From Roseiarcus sp963751165 (GTDB taxonomy: Bacteria > Pseudomonadota > Alphaproteobacteria > Rhizobiales > Beijerinckiaceae), in the NCBI GenBank assembly GCA_963751165.1, contig CAVVTP010000019.1, positions 62,001-126,000 on the forward strand: DNA of 64,000 bases. Reading direction: 5' to 3'. Made by a program: the position numbers and the translations under genes. A model generated the notes under the pieces. The model worked only from the letters and a program-made list of their open reading frames with translations. It searched no databases and had not been told where the DNA came from. This document shows, piece by piece, positions 25,698 through 35,645 of the stretch. Each line of letters starts with the position of its first letter. Position 1 is the stretch's first letter.

Positions 25698-26711
25698 TCA
25701 GCGGATTTCCTTCGCCGCCAGCGGCGCGACGACCCCGACATTCTTCGCGTCCACGAACGCGCCCGCCGTATTGATGTCTAGGCCGGAGAACCCGAACTTC
25801 TTGGTCAGGCAGATGTTGAGGATCGGCAGGTAGCCCTGCAGATACGGCTGCTGGTCGATCACTAGGTTCTGATAGCCCTCCTCAATCGCCTTCGCGGTGT
25901 TCGGCGACATGTCGAAGCCGGCGAAATAGACCTGACCCGGCTTCAGCGACGCGGCGCGGGCATAGACGCCGACGTTCGCGGTCAGGGCGCCATGGTCGGT
26001 GACGACCAGCTTGATGCCCGGATTACCCTTCATCACGCCGACGAAAGTCGCCGTGCCGGCGTTCGGATCGGCGTCCGTCGCCTTGTCAATCTCCTGATAG
26101 ATCACCTTGGCGCCGGCCTTTTCGAGCGCCTCGATCACCCCGACCGTGCGCGAGCCGCGATCGCCGCCCTGACCTTTGAGGCCCCAGACAAAGGCTTCGT
26201 CGCCGGGTTTGAGGCCCGCGCGCTTGGCGGCCTCGGCGCCGAGCGCATAGCCTGCGGCGTGATTGGGCGCGCCGACATAGCCCATGCCTTCAGGCCCGTA
26301 TTTCTTCTGCGCCTCGGGCAGCGCGGTGTTGGCCGTCGTGAAAATGATGCCTTGAGAGAAAGCCTTGTCGATCTGCGGATCGGTGGCGGCGTCGCCCGGA
26401 TGCCCCATGAAGGCGATGCCGTCGACCTTGGTCGCGATCGCCTGTTGGAGCTGGGTCAACATCGTGTTGGGGTCCCAGTTCGAGAAGTAGTAGGTCACGG
26501 ACGGCCCGAGATCGAGCTCCGCCTGACGGTAGCCGTTGTAGACATTGTTGGCGAACACGCCTCCCTGTGGTCCCCCCGGGAAAGCCGCGATCCTCACGCC
26601 ATGGCACCATTTCGCCGTCGGATCCGTGGCATGAGCCGATTGCGCGGCTCCCGAGGCCAGCACAAGCGCCCCGGCAAGGCGCAGAACATGTTTCACCTGG
26701 TATTTCGACAT
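25698..26711 (-). CDS. Sugar ABC transporter substrate-binding protein
   Basis: Periplasmic sugar-binding protein of 337 residues, Peripla_BP_4 type. A signal peptide ends near SAHAT; the mature part shows the usual two lobes, with ATKVDGIAFMGHPGDAA in the first and VTDHGALTANVGVYARAASLKPGQVYFAGFDMSPNTAKAI, then LVIDQQPYLQGYLPI, in the second, the latter being a ligand-pocket signature of this family. First gene of the importer operon and divergent from araB across 226 bases. L-arabinose is inferred as ligand from this context. Confidence 0.9.
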   Translation of the reverse strand: MSKYQVKHVLRLAGALVLASGAAQSAHATDPTAKWCHGVRIAAFPGGPQGGVFANNVYNGYRQAELDLGPSVTYYFSNWDPNTMLTQLQQAIATKVDGIAFMGHPGDAATDPQIDKAFSQGIIFTTANTALPEAQKKYGPEGMGYVGAPNHAAGYALGAEAAKRAGLKPGDEAFVWGLKGQGGDRGSRTVGVIEALEKAGAKVIYQEIDKATDADPNAGTATFVGVMKGNPGIKLVVTDHGALTANVGVYARAASLKPGQVYFAGFDMSPNTAKAIEEGYQNLVIDQQPYLQGYLPILNICLTKKFGFSGLDINTAGAFVDAKNVGVVAPLAAKEIR

Positions 26712-26937
26712 TAGAGACCTCCCAATCGCCTCGTCGGCAATTCTTCACGTTCCGCTTCGGGAATGTTCAATCATCGGCGGCCGGGCGACGCTTGAGCTCT
26801 ATCGAACGGTCCGACGATGAACGACCCTACCGCGAACGCAATCTTCATACAATTGGCTTCGCTCTTGCCGCCAGCACGGCTATGATGATCTCGATCCGAA
26901 AACGGTGGAGGACCCGGGGAGGATGGCTGAGGAGCAC
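26712..26937. promoter_or_regulatory. Divergent promoter region of the arabinose genes
   Basis: This 226-base spacer separates the importer (left) from araBAD (right) and must hold promoters for both. A weak candidate toward araB is TTCGCT, 17 bases, TATGAT (about 26857-26885). No clear operator palindrome was recognised and no regulator gene is present in this block. Confidence 0.35.
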
Positions 26938-28600
26938 ATGTTCACGCTAGGGCTCGATTTCGGCACGAACTCGGTGCGCGCGCTCGTCGTGCGCTGCTCG
27001 GACGGCGCGGAATACGGCAGCCGGGTGGTCGACTATCCTTCCGGAACGCAGGGCGTCCTGCTTGATCCGAACAATGGTCATCTGGCGCGGCAATACCCCG
27101 GCGACTATCTGTTCGGCCTCGAGGAAGGGATCAAGGGCGCGCTCGCCGAGGCGGCGACCAAAACCGACTTCAGCGCATCGCAAATCGTCGGCGTCGGGGT
27201 CGATACGACAGGCTCCAGTCCGCTGCCGGTCGACGAGAAAAACCGCGCGCTGGCGCTCAGCGAGAAATGGAAGGGCGATCTATCGACTCAATGCTGGCTG
27301 TGGAAAGACCATACCGGCTGGCGCGAAGCGGGGAGGATCACATCGCTTAGCGCGAAGATCCGGCCGCAATACATCGCCAAGTGCGGCGGAACCTATTCGT
27401 CGGAGTGGTTCTGGTCCAAGATCTGGCATTGCCTCAATGTCGCGCCGGCTGTGTTCGAGGCGACGTATTCGTGGGTAGAAATCGCTGACTGGATCCCCTC
27501 CGTTCTCGCCGGCGTCACGGATCCGCTGCGAATCAAGCGGGGCGTCTGCGCCGCCGGACACAAGGCGCTCTATTCGGACGAATGGGGCGGCCTGCCGGAC
27601 AAGGCCTTTCTGAGCGAGCTCGATCCTCGTCTCGGCGCGCTGCGCGACCGGCTCTACGAAAGGGCCTATGATGCGAACGAACCCGCCGGCGTCCTCTCAG
27701 CCGAATGGGCGGCTCGACTCGGCCTTCCTGGGGGGATTCCGATTGCGATCGGCGAATTCGACGTCCATTACGGCGCGATCGGCTGCGGGGTGCGCGAGGG
27801 CACGCTAGTCAAGGTGATCGGCACATCGACCTGCGATATTTGCGTCCTTCCCCGCGACAAGCCGGTCGCCGATATTCCCGGGGTCTGCGGCGTCGTCGAC
27901 GGTGGGGTCTTGCCTGGTTTCTACGACATCGAGGCTGGGCAGTCGGCGGTCGGCGACATTTTCAAATGGTGGGTTGAAGGCGTCTGCGGCGGAGATGCCG
28001 CGCTCCACGCCGAACTCACTGCCGAAGCGGCCAAACAGAAGCCGGGTCAAGCCGGTCTGCTGGCGCTCGACTGGAACAATGGCAACCGGACCATTCTAGT
28101 CGATCAGCTGCTATCCGGGCTAATCCTCGGACAGGATCTCTACACGACGCGCGCCGACGTCTATCGGGCGCTGATCGAAGCGACCGCCTTCGGGGGGCGT
28201 GCGATCATCGAGCGCATCGAGGAGTACGGGGTGCCCATCGAACGGGTAGTGTGCAGCGGCGGCATCGCCGAGAAGAATCCGTTCCTGATGCAGATTTATG
28301 CGGACGTAAGCGGCCGCGCCATGCTCGTCGCCGGCTCGAGTTCAGAGCTGCGCGTTGGGTTCGGCGATCGCGGCTGCGGTGCTGGCGCACGCCCACCCGG
28401 ACTTCGAAACCGCGCAATCCAAGATGACGGGATTGAAGCCCGCACATTACGAGCCTATTCCGGAGAACAGGAAGGTTTATGATCGGCTCTATAGGCTTTA
28501 TCGCGAACTCTATGACAGCTTCGGCGGCGTGACGAAGTCCGCCGATCTGACGCGGGTGATGAAGGATCTGATCGAGATCAAATACGCGCAGCGGGCCTGA
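26938..28600 (+). CDS. araB: Ribulokinase (FGGY family), one frameshift near the 3-prime end
   Basis: Phosphorylates L-ribulose in L-arabinose catabolism. The first part is a normal ribulokinase: FTLGLDFGTNSVRALVV at the start, VGVGVDTTGSSPLPVD, IGEFDVHYGAIGCGV and IGTSTCDICVL, then EATAFGGRAIIERIEEYGVPIERVVCSGGIAEKN. After ELR near 28350 the frame leaves the family pattern and runs to a stop at 28482, while the frame one base on continues it (GSAIAAAVLAHAHPDFETAQ, then YEPIPENRKVYDRLYRLYREL) to the proper stop at 28600. So one extra base lies around 28345-28355. ATG 26938 has GAGGAG just upstream; ATG 26923 is an alternative. Next gene araA starts 50 bases on. Confidence 0.85.
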
Positions 28601-28650
28601 ACAGGGCGGTCAGAAGCGTGCGGTGCAATCGCGCGAGACTGAAATAGGAG

Positions 28651-30172
28651 ATGAAAGCGGGCATGATCAATCTTGACGCCCCGGAAATCTGGTTCGTTTG
28701 CGGCTCGCAACACCTGTACGGGCCGGGTCCGTTGCAACAAGTGGCGGCCGACGCGCGCGACGCGGCGGGGGGGCTCGCGCAGTCACCGAAACTGCCGCTG
28801 AAGACTGTCTTCAAATCGCTACTGACGACGCCCGACGAGATCGCGCGCCTTTGCATGGAGGCGAACTCCGACCCGAACTGCGCTGGGCTCATTCTCTGGA
28901 TGCACACGTTTTCGCCCTCCAAAATGTGGATCCGCGGGCTGAATGCGTTGCAGAAGCCGTTCGTCCACCTCCACACCCAGTTCAATCAGGAGCTGCCGTG
29001 GGGCTCGATCGACATGGATTTCATGAACCTGAACCAGTCGGCGCACGGCGACCGCGAGGCAGGGTTCATTCACACCCGCATGCGCCTTGCGCGCAAGGTC
29101 GTGGTCGGCCATTGGGGCGATCCGGATGTTCACGAGCGGATCGGCGCGTGGATGCGAGCCGCTCGCGCTTGGCACGATTGGCAGGGCGCGAAGTTCTGTC
29201 GGTTCGGCGACAATATGCGGCAGGTCGCCGTCACCGAGGGCGACAAGGTGGCGGCGGAGATGAAATTCGGCTTCGCGACCAACGGCTACGGAGTCGGCGA
29301 ACTCGCCTCCGCGGTCGACGATGTATCTGACGCCGAGGCGAAGGACCTGGCAGGCGAGTACGAGGAGCGCTACCGGGTCGTTCAGGAGCTGCAAAGGGGC
29401 GGCGAACGACACGAGTCGCTTCTTTATGGGGCCCGTCTCGAACTCGGATTGCGCGCGTTCCTCCGAAATGGCGGAATTCAAGGGGCTCACCACGACTTTC
29501 GAGGACTTGCACGGCCTGAAGCAGCTGCCTGGTCTCGCGCCCCAGCGCCTGATGGCGGATGGGTACGGCTTCGGCGCCGAGGGCGACTGGAAGACGGCGG
29601 CCCTCGTGCGCGCGATGAAGGTGATGGGCGAGGGGCTGCCGCGCGGCACGTCTTTCATGGAGGACTACACTTACGATCTGGGGCCCGGCGGCGGACTTGT
29701 CCTCGGCGCGCACATGCTCGAGGTCTGTCCGTCGATCGCGACGGACAAGCCCTCGCTCGAAATTCACCCACTGACGATCGGGGGAAAAGACGATCCCGTT
29801 CGGCTTGTTTTCGACGCGCCTCCCGGACCCGCCCTCAATGCGTCGCTAATCGACCTCGGCGCCCGCTTCCGCTTGCTCGTGAACGAAGTAACCGTCATCG
29901 AGCACCCGGCGCTGCCGAAGCTTCCGGTCGCGCGCGCCGTGTGGGAATGCAAGCCCGATTTCAAGACTGCCTGCGGAGCCTGGATTCTGGCCGGCGGAGC
30001 GCATCATACAGGCTTTAGCTACAGCGTGACCGCCGAAATGCTGGAGGATTTCGCCACGATCGCTGGCATCGAATGCGTGAAAATTGGTGAGGAAACTACG
30101 CTTCCCGCGTTCAAGCAGGAACTGCGCAACAACGACGTCTATTACTACCTCGCGCAAGGCTTCCGGGCCTGA
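28651..30172 (+). CDS. araA: L-arabinose isomerase, one frameshift in the middle
   Basis: Interconverts L-arabinose and L-ribulose. The N-terminal part shows EIWFVCGSQHLYGP, GLILWMHTFSPSKMWI, and HTQFNQELPWGSIDMDFMNLNQSAHGDREAGF, all hallmark isomerase sequence. Near 29474 a single extra A (GGAATTC where GGATTC restores the frame) throws the first frame off; the neighbouring frame then carries on with TFEDLHGLKQLPG, LMADGYGFGAEGDWKTAAL and SFMEDYTYDL to a normal end at 30172. Metal and catalytic residues of the family are thus present across the two frames. Either an assembly error or a recent inactivating mutation. The start could be ATG 28651 or 28663. Confidence 0.87.
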
Positions 30173-30204
30173 TCTGCGCCCGACATGTTGAAGGCGGAGC
30201 CGGG

Positions 30205-30894
30205 ATGTTCACCGAGCTGAAACGTGAAGCCTACGAAGCCAATGTCGGGCTGCCGCGCCATGGTCTCATCAACCTCACGTTCGGCAACGCCAGCGCGATC
30301 GACCGCGCGAAGGGGGCGTTCGCAATCAAGCCGAGCGGCGTCGAATACGCGTCGCTCAGGCCCGACGACATGGTCGTCATCGACCTGGATGGACGCAAAG
30401 TCGAAGGGAAGCTCAATCCGTCATCCGACACGCCGACTCACCGGAGGTTGTTTCTGGCCTTCGCCGGCATCGGCGGCGTGGTCCATACGCATTCGTCGCA
30501 CGCGACGGCTTTCGCGCAGGCTGGACGTCCGATCCCGATCTTCGGCACGACCCACGCCGACTATTTCAACGGCGAGGTGCCGGTTACCCGCAAGATGACG
30601 TCGGAGGAAATCGCTTCGGCCTATGAATGGGAGACCGGCAACGTGATCGTCGAACGCATGCGCGGCCTCGATCCCGCCGACTTCCCCGGCGTCCTCGTTA
30701 ATCGCCACGCCCCCTTCACCTGGGGCCCAAGCGTCGGTAAGGCGGTCGAAACGGCGGTCGCCGTCGAATACATCGCCCACATGGCGCTCATGTCGATGCA
30801 ACTGGCGCGAGACCTCGAACCGATCGAGGGGGAGCTGCTCGCCAAGCACTTCAAGCGTAAACATGGCGCCGGAGCCTATTACGGGCAGGCTTGA
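30205..30894 (+). CDS. araD: L-ribulose-5-phosphate 4-epimerase
   Basis: Class II aldolase-family epimerase making D-xylulose-5-phosphate, 229 residues. Typical parts: LPRHGLINLTFGNASAIDR, IKPSGVEYASLRPDDMVVIDLDG, SSDTPTHRRLF, and the zinc histidines in GGVVHTHSSHATAFAQ and in the later VEYIAHMALM. The NRHAPFTWGPS stretch and C-terminal KRKHGAGAYYGQ are shared with AraD. Third gene after araB and araA (32 bases from araA), completing the L-arabinose pathway; unlike those two it is intact. Confidence 0.94.
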   Translation: MFTELKREAYEANVGLPRHGLINLTFGNASAIDRAKGAFAIKPSGVEYASLRPDDMVVIDLDGRKVEGKLNPSSDTPTHRRLFLAFAGIGGVVHTHSSHATAFAQAGRPIPIFGTTHADYFNGEVPVTRKMTSEEIASAYEWETGNVIVERMRGLDPADFPGVLVNRHAPFTWGPSVGKAVETAVAVEYIAHMALMSMQLARDLEPIEGELLAKHFKRKHGAGAYYGQA

Positions 30895-30949
30895 GCGCAA
30901 GTCGCCGGAGAGGAGGCGCTTCGCGCCCCCTCGTAGTTGCTCCCCGAAA

Positions 30950-31387
30950 CTACGCCAGCGAGATCTGCATGCCGCTGAGATCGAGCGAGAACATGAAACC
31001 GATTTGACGGCCCCGAAGGCGCAAGATTACCCCGTTGGCGTTCGAGAGCCGGGCCGCCTGCCGACCTCCCGCCACGGACAAACCGGCGCCGACCGCCGAG
31101 TAGATGCCCTGGATATCCGCGGCGCTATGAAGGTGGGAGGCGGTGCCGACGAGGTCCGCGCCCGAGGCGCCGATTGTCGCGCCGGCGCTGATCCCGCCAA
31201 CCGAAAGTCGATACTGGCGCCCCTCGAAGGTCAGTACCCCGCTTCCGCCGGACGCGCCAAAGATGAATCCGGCGCTCAAGATCCGGAGCGAGATCGAGCC
31301 GGTCGCCGCTTCCGCGGAAGGCAAAAACGCCCCTGTCGCCAGAGCGGCCCCGGTAACGATCAGGCCGCGACGTGTGATGTTCTTCAT
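30950..31387 (-). CDS. Secreted protein resembling EipA/DUF1134
   Basis: Exported protein of 145 residues with a twin-arginine-like signal (KNITRRGLIVTGAALATGAFLPSAEA). The mature part is glycine-rich beta sequence, GSGVLTFEGRQYRLSVGGISAG, then ASHLHSAADIQGIYSAVGAG, LSNANGVILRLRGRQIGFMFSL and a short hydrophobic end, which follows the pattern of the EipA (DUF1134) envelope-integrity proteins of Brucella and relatives. Family membership is by pattern only. ATG 31387 was chosen as the residue that begins the signal peptide. Convergent with araD. Confidence 0.6.
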   Translation of the reverse strand: MKNITRRGLIVTGAALATGAFLPSAEAATGSISLRILSAGFIFGASGGSGVLTFEGRQYRLSVGGISAGATIGASGADLVGTASHLHSAADIQGIYSAVGAGLSVAGGRQAARLSNANGVILRLRGRQIGFMFSLDLSGMQISLA

Positions 31388-31496
31388 TTGAGAAACCCCT
31401 GCAATTCGGACCCCTCCGGGCGTCCGGTTTCGAAGCGCGTTCGACAACATCCAATCCATAGACCCGCCCAATTCCGATTGACAAGTCGCCGTGCGT

Positions 31497-32501
31497 CTAC
31501 GGATCGGACGGACTGCGGCGCGGACCTGCACGTGGAGCCGCCGCACGCCGAAGCCTGTCGTTGATCGCCCCGCCCAATCCCCAATTAGGAACGGGCGCCG
31601 CCGCTATGGTTCGGGCTTCTGACGCATCGAGCGCTCGCAGATGGGCGAAGAGATGCGCCGCCGCCTCGACTAGATCGCCCGACGGGGAAAGGTCCAGCCG
31701 GGCGAGTGTCGCTTCGCCCGCCAACGCGCCGGCGAAATCAAGCGCGGCTTCGTCGGCCGCCACGTCGGCGGCGTCGAGCCGAACGCGGGCGCGAGGCGCG
31801 TAATGCGAATTGAGCTGGCCCGGCGCGTTCGGCGCATCCTGTGGCGGCGCGGACAGAGCCAGAGGGCGTCCCAGCGCCGCCTCGATCGCTTCGGGCGAGA
31901 GCGCGCCGGGGCGCAGGAGCGTTGGCTCGTTCAAGCAGGCGACGATCGTCGATTCGAGCCCGTGGCGTGACGGACCGCCATCGAGAATCCAGTCGATCCT
32001 GCCGTCCAGGTCCGCGAGGACGTGGGCGGCGGTCGTCGGGCTGACCCTGCCCGACCGGTTGGCTGAAGGAGCAGCAAGCGGAACGGTCGCCGCTTCGATC
32101 AGCCGACGCGCGACAGGATGAGCGGGGGCGCGAACTGCCAGCGTGTCCAGCCCTGCGCGCGCGAGCAGGCTCACTCGACATCCAGGGACGACAGGCAGAA
32201 CGAGGGTAAGCGGGCCCGGCCAGAACGCCTGCGCCAGTTGCTCGGCGTCCTGGCCGAATATCGCGAATTCCCGCGCCGTCTCGGCATCAAGGACATGCGC
32301 AATAAGGGGATTGAAGGCCGGCCGTCCTTTGGCCGCGAAGATCCCGGCGACAGCCGCGTCGGAGGTTGCGTCCGCCGCCAGCCCGTAGACGGTCTCGGTC
32401 GGCATGGCGACGAGGCCGCCCCTTCGCAGGATCGCCGCCGCCGCCGCTATGCTCTCTTCCGATGCGGGGGCCAGATATGTTGTTTTGGGGCTCGTCGCCA
32501 T
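31497..32501 (-). CDS. Threonylcarbamoyl-AMP synthase, Sua5 type
   Basis: Makes threonylcarbamoyl-AMP for the universal tRNA t6A modification. At 334 residues it is the long Sua5 form: a YrdC domain (about 10-200) with GLVAMPTETVYGLAADAT, AAKGRPAFNPLIAHV, LAVRAPAHPVARRLIEA and PLAAPSANRSGRVSPTTA, then a C-terminal Sua5 domain starting at the linker motif PGQLNSHYAPR. ATG 32501 is preferred to an in-frame ATG 14 codons upstream as family similarity begins there. Divergent from the acyl-CoA dehydrogenase gene. Confidence 0.93.
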   Translation of the reverse strand: MATSPKTTYLAPASEESIAAAAAILRRGGLVAMPTETVYGLAADATSDAAVAGIFAAKGRPAFNPLIAHVLDAETAREFAIFGQDAEQLAQAFWPGPLTLVLPVVPGCRVSLLARAGLDTLAVRAPAHPVARRLIEAATVPLAAPSANRSGRVSPTTAAHVLADLDGRIDWILDGGPSRHGLESTIVACLNEPTLLRPGALSPEAIEAALGRPLALSAPPQDAPNAPGQLNSHYAPRARVRLDAADVAADEAALDFAGALAGEATLARLDLSPSGDLVEAAAHLFAHLRALDASEARTIAAAPVPNWGLGGAINDRLRRAAAPRAGPRRSPSDP

Positions 32502-32622
32502 GAGCGCTTCTGTCGAGTGTTGCGCAGGAAGTCGTCGATACATAAACTGCTTTGGCTCTGTAGGTCGATCGGAAGACGCTTATTCGACGCAAATCCCTGC
32601 GAGGGAGAGCCCAGGAGAGGCC

Positions 32623-34413
32623 ATGACCTACCGTTCGCCGGTCGCCGATATTCTGTTTTCCCTCCAGGCGGTCGCCGGCCTGCCCGAAATGATCGGCTCG
32701 AACTTGCACGGCGACTTCGATTGGGAGACCATTTCGTCTGTGGTTGAGGAAGCCGGACGCTTCGCAACCGACGAGATCGCGCCTCTCAACCAGTCGGGCG
32801 ACGTCGCGGGGGCGCGTTACGAAAACGGCGTCGTCACCATGCCGGGCGGATTCGGCGAAGTCTATCGCCGCTGGGCTGAGGGGGGCTGGGGCGGCGTCTC
32901 GGCCCCGCCTGAATTCGGCGGAATGGGACTGCCTCACCTTGTCAACGTCGCCTGCACCGAGATCTGGAACGGCGCTTCTATGGCCTTCGCGCTGTGTCCG
33001 TTGCTGACCGAGGGGGCGATTGGCGCGCTGAAGGCGCACGGGTCCCGCCACCTGGTCGACACCTATCTAGCGGCGATGATCTCCGGGCGCTGGACCGGAA
33101 CGATGAATCTGACCGAGCCTCAGGCCGGCTCCGACCTCAACGCGGTGAAGACTCGTGCCGAGAGAGCCGGGGAAGGAACCTACCGCCTTTTCGGCCAAAA
33201 AATCTTCATCACCTACGGCGAACACGACATGGCCGAAAACATCGTCCATCTTGTACTGGCGCGGCTGCCCGGGGCGCCTGCTGGGACACGCGGGCTGTCC
33301 TTGTTCGTCGCGCCAAAATATCTCGTCAATCCGGACGGATCGCTGGGGCCTCGCAACGACCTGAGATGCGCCAGCATCGAACACAAGCTCGGCATTCACG
33401 CTTCCCCCACCTGCGTCATGCTCTATGGAGAAAGCGAAGGCGCCAATGCCTGGCTGGTCGGCGAAGAGAATCGGGGCCTCGCCGCAATGTTCGTCATGAT
33501 GAACGCGGCGCGGCTTGCCGTCGGGACGCAGGGGGTGGCGATCGGCGAGCGCGCCTACCAGCGGGCGCTCGCATTCGCGCGCGGCCGGCGGCAGGGGCGT
33601 GGACTGAACGGCGGCGACGGCATGGCGCCGATCATCGAACACGCAGACGTTCAGCGCATGCTGATGACGATGAAGGCTTATGTTCACGCCGCCCGCGGAA
33701 TCTGCCACTTGACAGCCGCCTCGCTCGACCTTGCGAGCCACGGCCGAACCGAGGCTGAGCGCGCGGCCGGCGCCGATCGCGCCGCACTGCTGACGCCGAT
33801 CGCCAAGGCGTTCTCGACCGACATCGGAGACGAAGCGGCCTCGCTCGGCGTGCAAATTCATGGGGGCATGGGCTTCATCGAGGAAACAGGCGCAGCGCAG
33901 CTCATGCGGGACTCTCGCATCGCCGCGATTTACGAAGGCGCCAACGGCATACACGGCATCGACCTGGTTCAACGCAAGCTGTCTCTCGAAGGCGGCGCAA
34001 CGGTCAGGAACGAAATCGCCGGAATTCGCGCGGTCGCGCAGGCCGTCGAAGACTTGGGCGTCGAAGCATTCGGCGCAACGGCCGCGCGTCTTGTGGAGGC
34101 AACGGAAGCGCTCGACCAGGCGACGCTCAATATGCATCGATGGCTCACGGGCGAGCAGCATTCTGCGCTTGCGGGGGCTTCGCAATATCTTCGCCTGTTC
34201 GGCCTGACGCTCGGCGGCGCTTGCCTGGCGAAAGCCGGCTTGGCCGCGGCGGCGCTTGCGTCGGATGGCAATCGGAGCGAACTTGGGCGCGTCGGCCTTG
34301 CCCGTTTCTTCGCCGAAAAGCTGCTTCCGATCGCGTCCGGTATCGCGAGCGCCATCGCCTCAGGAGGGGAGCCGCTTCAGGCCTATGAAGAGGTTCTTGC
34401 AGACAGCGCATGA
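32623..34413 (+). CDS. Acyl-CoA dehydrogenase, long form with C-terminal extension
   Basis: FAD-dependent first step of fatty-acid beta-oxidation, 596 residues. Recognised by GTMNLTEPQAGSDLNAVKTRA (flavin-binding region), LFGQKIFITYGEHDMAENIVHLVLAR, HKLGIHASPTCVM, and the catalytic glutamate in IAAIYEGANGIHGIDLVQRK. The extra about 130 C-terminal residues are the helical domain of the FadE5-like acyl-CoA dehydrogenase group. ATG 32623 follows CCAGGAGAGG. Overlaps the enoyl-CoA hydratase gene by four bases, so two consecutive beta-oxidation steps are co-translated. Chain-length preference unknown. Confidence 0.92.
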   Translation: MTYRSPVADILFSLQAVAGLPEMIGSNLHGDFDWETISSVVEEAGRFATDEIAPLNQSGDVAGARYENGVVTMPGGFGEVYRRWAEGGWGGVSAPPEFGGMGLPHLVNVACTEIWNGASMAFALCPLLTEGAIGALKAHGSRHLVDTYLAAMISGRWTGTMNLTEPQAGSDLNAVKTRAERAGEGTYRLFGQKIFITYGEHDMAENIVHLVLARLPGAPAGTRGLSLFVAPKYLVNPDGSLGPRNDLRCASIEHKLGIHASPTCVMLYGESEGANAWLVGEENRGLAAMFVMMNAARLAVGTQGVAIGERAYQRALAFARGRRQGRGLNGGDGMAPIIEHADVQRMLMTMKAYVHAARGICHLTAASLDLASHGRTEAERAAGADRAALLTPIAKAFSTDIGDEAASLGVQIHGGMGFIEETGAAQLMRDSRIAAIYEGANGIHGIDLVQRKLSLEGGATVRNEIAGIRAVAQAVEDLGVEAFGATAARLVEATEALDQATLNMHRWLTGEQHSALAGASQYLRLFGLTLGGACLAKAGLAAAALASDGNRSELGRVGLARFFAEKLLPIASGIASAIASGGEPLQAYEEVLADSA

Positions 34414-35177
34414 CCGACGAAATCGAGATCACACGCGAGGGGGCGGTCGTGTCCGCGGCCCTCGCAAGGCCCGAGAAGAAGAACGCGATCACCAGCGCCA
34501 TGTACGAGGCGCTGATCGACGTCCTGGACAGGGCCGACGAAGACGCGAGCGTTGGCGCGCTCGTCGTCAGCGGCAAGGGCGGCGTCTTCACCGCGGGCAA
34601 TGATATCCGCGACTTTCTCGCGATCGCCACCGGGGCCGCCGGGTCGCGCGATCCTCGCGATTTTCCAGGCTGGCGGTTCATCGCCAAGCTCGCGGATTTC
34701 GGAAAACCGCTGATCGCGGCGGTTCAGGGGCCCGCGGTCGGCATCGGGACGACGCTGTGCTTCCACTGCGACCTGGTCTACGCGGCAGGCGACGCGCGCT
34801 TTCACATGCCGTTCGTCAATCTTGGCCTCGTGCCCGAGGCGGGGTCCTCGCTGCTCGCGCCGGAACGCTTCGGGCGGGCCAGGGCAGCGGAATATCTGCT
34901 GCTTGCCGAGCCCTTCGACGCCGAGACGGCGCACGCGCTCGGCCTCGTCAACGCGGTGCTGCCGGAATCGACGCTTCTTGCCCATGCGATTGGGAAGGCG
35001 GCCGCGCTCGCGGCCAAGCCGCGCTCGGCTCTCCTTGCGACGCGTCGGCTCATGCGCGGCGACCCCGCCGTGTTGAAGGAGCGCATGCAGCGCGAAATCG
35101 AGGCTTTTGGCGTCGCACTCGCGTCGGAGGAAGCGCGCTCGGCCTTCACTGCATTCATCTCCGGCGCAAGAAGCTAG
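34410..35177 (+). CDS. Enoyl-CoA hydratase/isomerase family protein
   Basis: Crotonase-fold enzyme of 255 residues, probably acting after the overlapping acyl-CoA dehydrogenase. Core signatures: ARPEKKNAITSAMYEAL, VVSGKGGVFTAGNDIRDF (first oxyanion-hole strand), AAVQGPAVGIGTTLCFHCDLVYAAGDARFHMPFVNLGLVPEAGSSLL. The glutamate in VPEAGS is kept, but the second catalytic glutamate of true hydratases is not obvious, so an isomerase role (delta3-delta2-enoyl-CoA isomerase type) is possible. Start by ATGA overlap at 34410. Confidence 0.9.
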   Translation: MTDEIEITREGAVVSAALARPEKKNAITSAMYEALIDVLDRADEDASVGALVVSGKGGVFTAGNDIRDFLAIATGAAGSRDPRDFPGWRFIAKLADFGKPLIAAVQGPAVGIGTTLCFHCDLVYAAGDARFHMPFVNLGLVPEAGSSLLAPERFGRARAAEYLLLAEPFDAETAHALGLVNAVLPESTLLAHAIGKAAALAAKPRSALLATRRLMRGDPAVLKERMQREIEAFGVALASEEARSAFTAFISGARS

Positions 35178-35198
35178 GTCGGCGCGCCTTTCTGCCCG

Positions 35199-35645
35199 TC
35201 AACCGCCGTATCGGCTCGCGACTACGGCGGCAAGCCGGGCGATTTCCGTCAGGTACCCCGCGATGACCTCGTTTGCGGCGGGCGTGCATGTTCGATAGGT
35301 CAGGCTGTACCCGTCAAACCCTCTGTTGTACGCGCCGGCAAGGACATCGCGCTGCGGCTCGGCGAGGCCGTTCGCGTCCAGGAGCGACTTCATTTTCGCG
35401 CGGAATTCGGCTCCGTCGCCGGCGCCGCAGAGGTCGCGAAGGTACGCCAGAGCGCCCATCATCTCAGCCATCCTCAGGAGCTGCGCCTCGTATGGCGGCG
35501 GCCCGACGGGCGCGGCGGGCGGCGCCGGCGGCGCGGCCTTGGGCGCGGCCTTGGGTTCGGGCTTTGGAGCGGGCGCCTCGGCCGCCTGAGCCTCGGCGAG
35601 CAAGAGCGCTGCGACAGACGCCATGACGATCGTAAAACGTCTCAC
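35199..35645 (-). CDS. TIGR02301 family secreted protein
   Basis: Exported protein of 148 residues. Signal peptide (IVMASVAALLLAEAQAAE), then an Ala/Pro/Lys-rich linker of about 30 residues, then the conserved alpha-helical TIGR02301 domain with MAEMMGALAYLRDLCG and GYSLTYRTCTPAANEVIAGYLTEIARLA; the two cysteines probably form a disulfide. The family is restricted to alphaproteobacteria, has no known function and is regularly linked to a NUDIX gene, as here (four-base overlap). Confidence 0.85.
   Translation of the reverse strand: MRRFTIVMASVAALLLAEAQAAEAPAPKPEPKAAPKAAPPAPPAAPVGPPPYEAQLLRMAEMMGALAYLRDLCGAGDGAEFRAKMKSLLDANGLAEPQRDVLAGAYNRGFDGYSLTYRTCTPAANEVIAGYLTEIARLAAVVASRYGG

Noticed and set aside
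28340..29480. Programmed frameshifting in araB and araA
   Set aside because: No slippery heptamer, pseudoknot or internal ribosome-site-like sequence is seen, and these genes are not known for it; indels are the simpler explanation.
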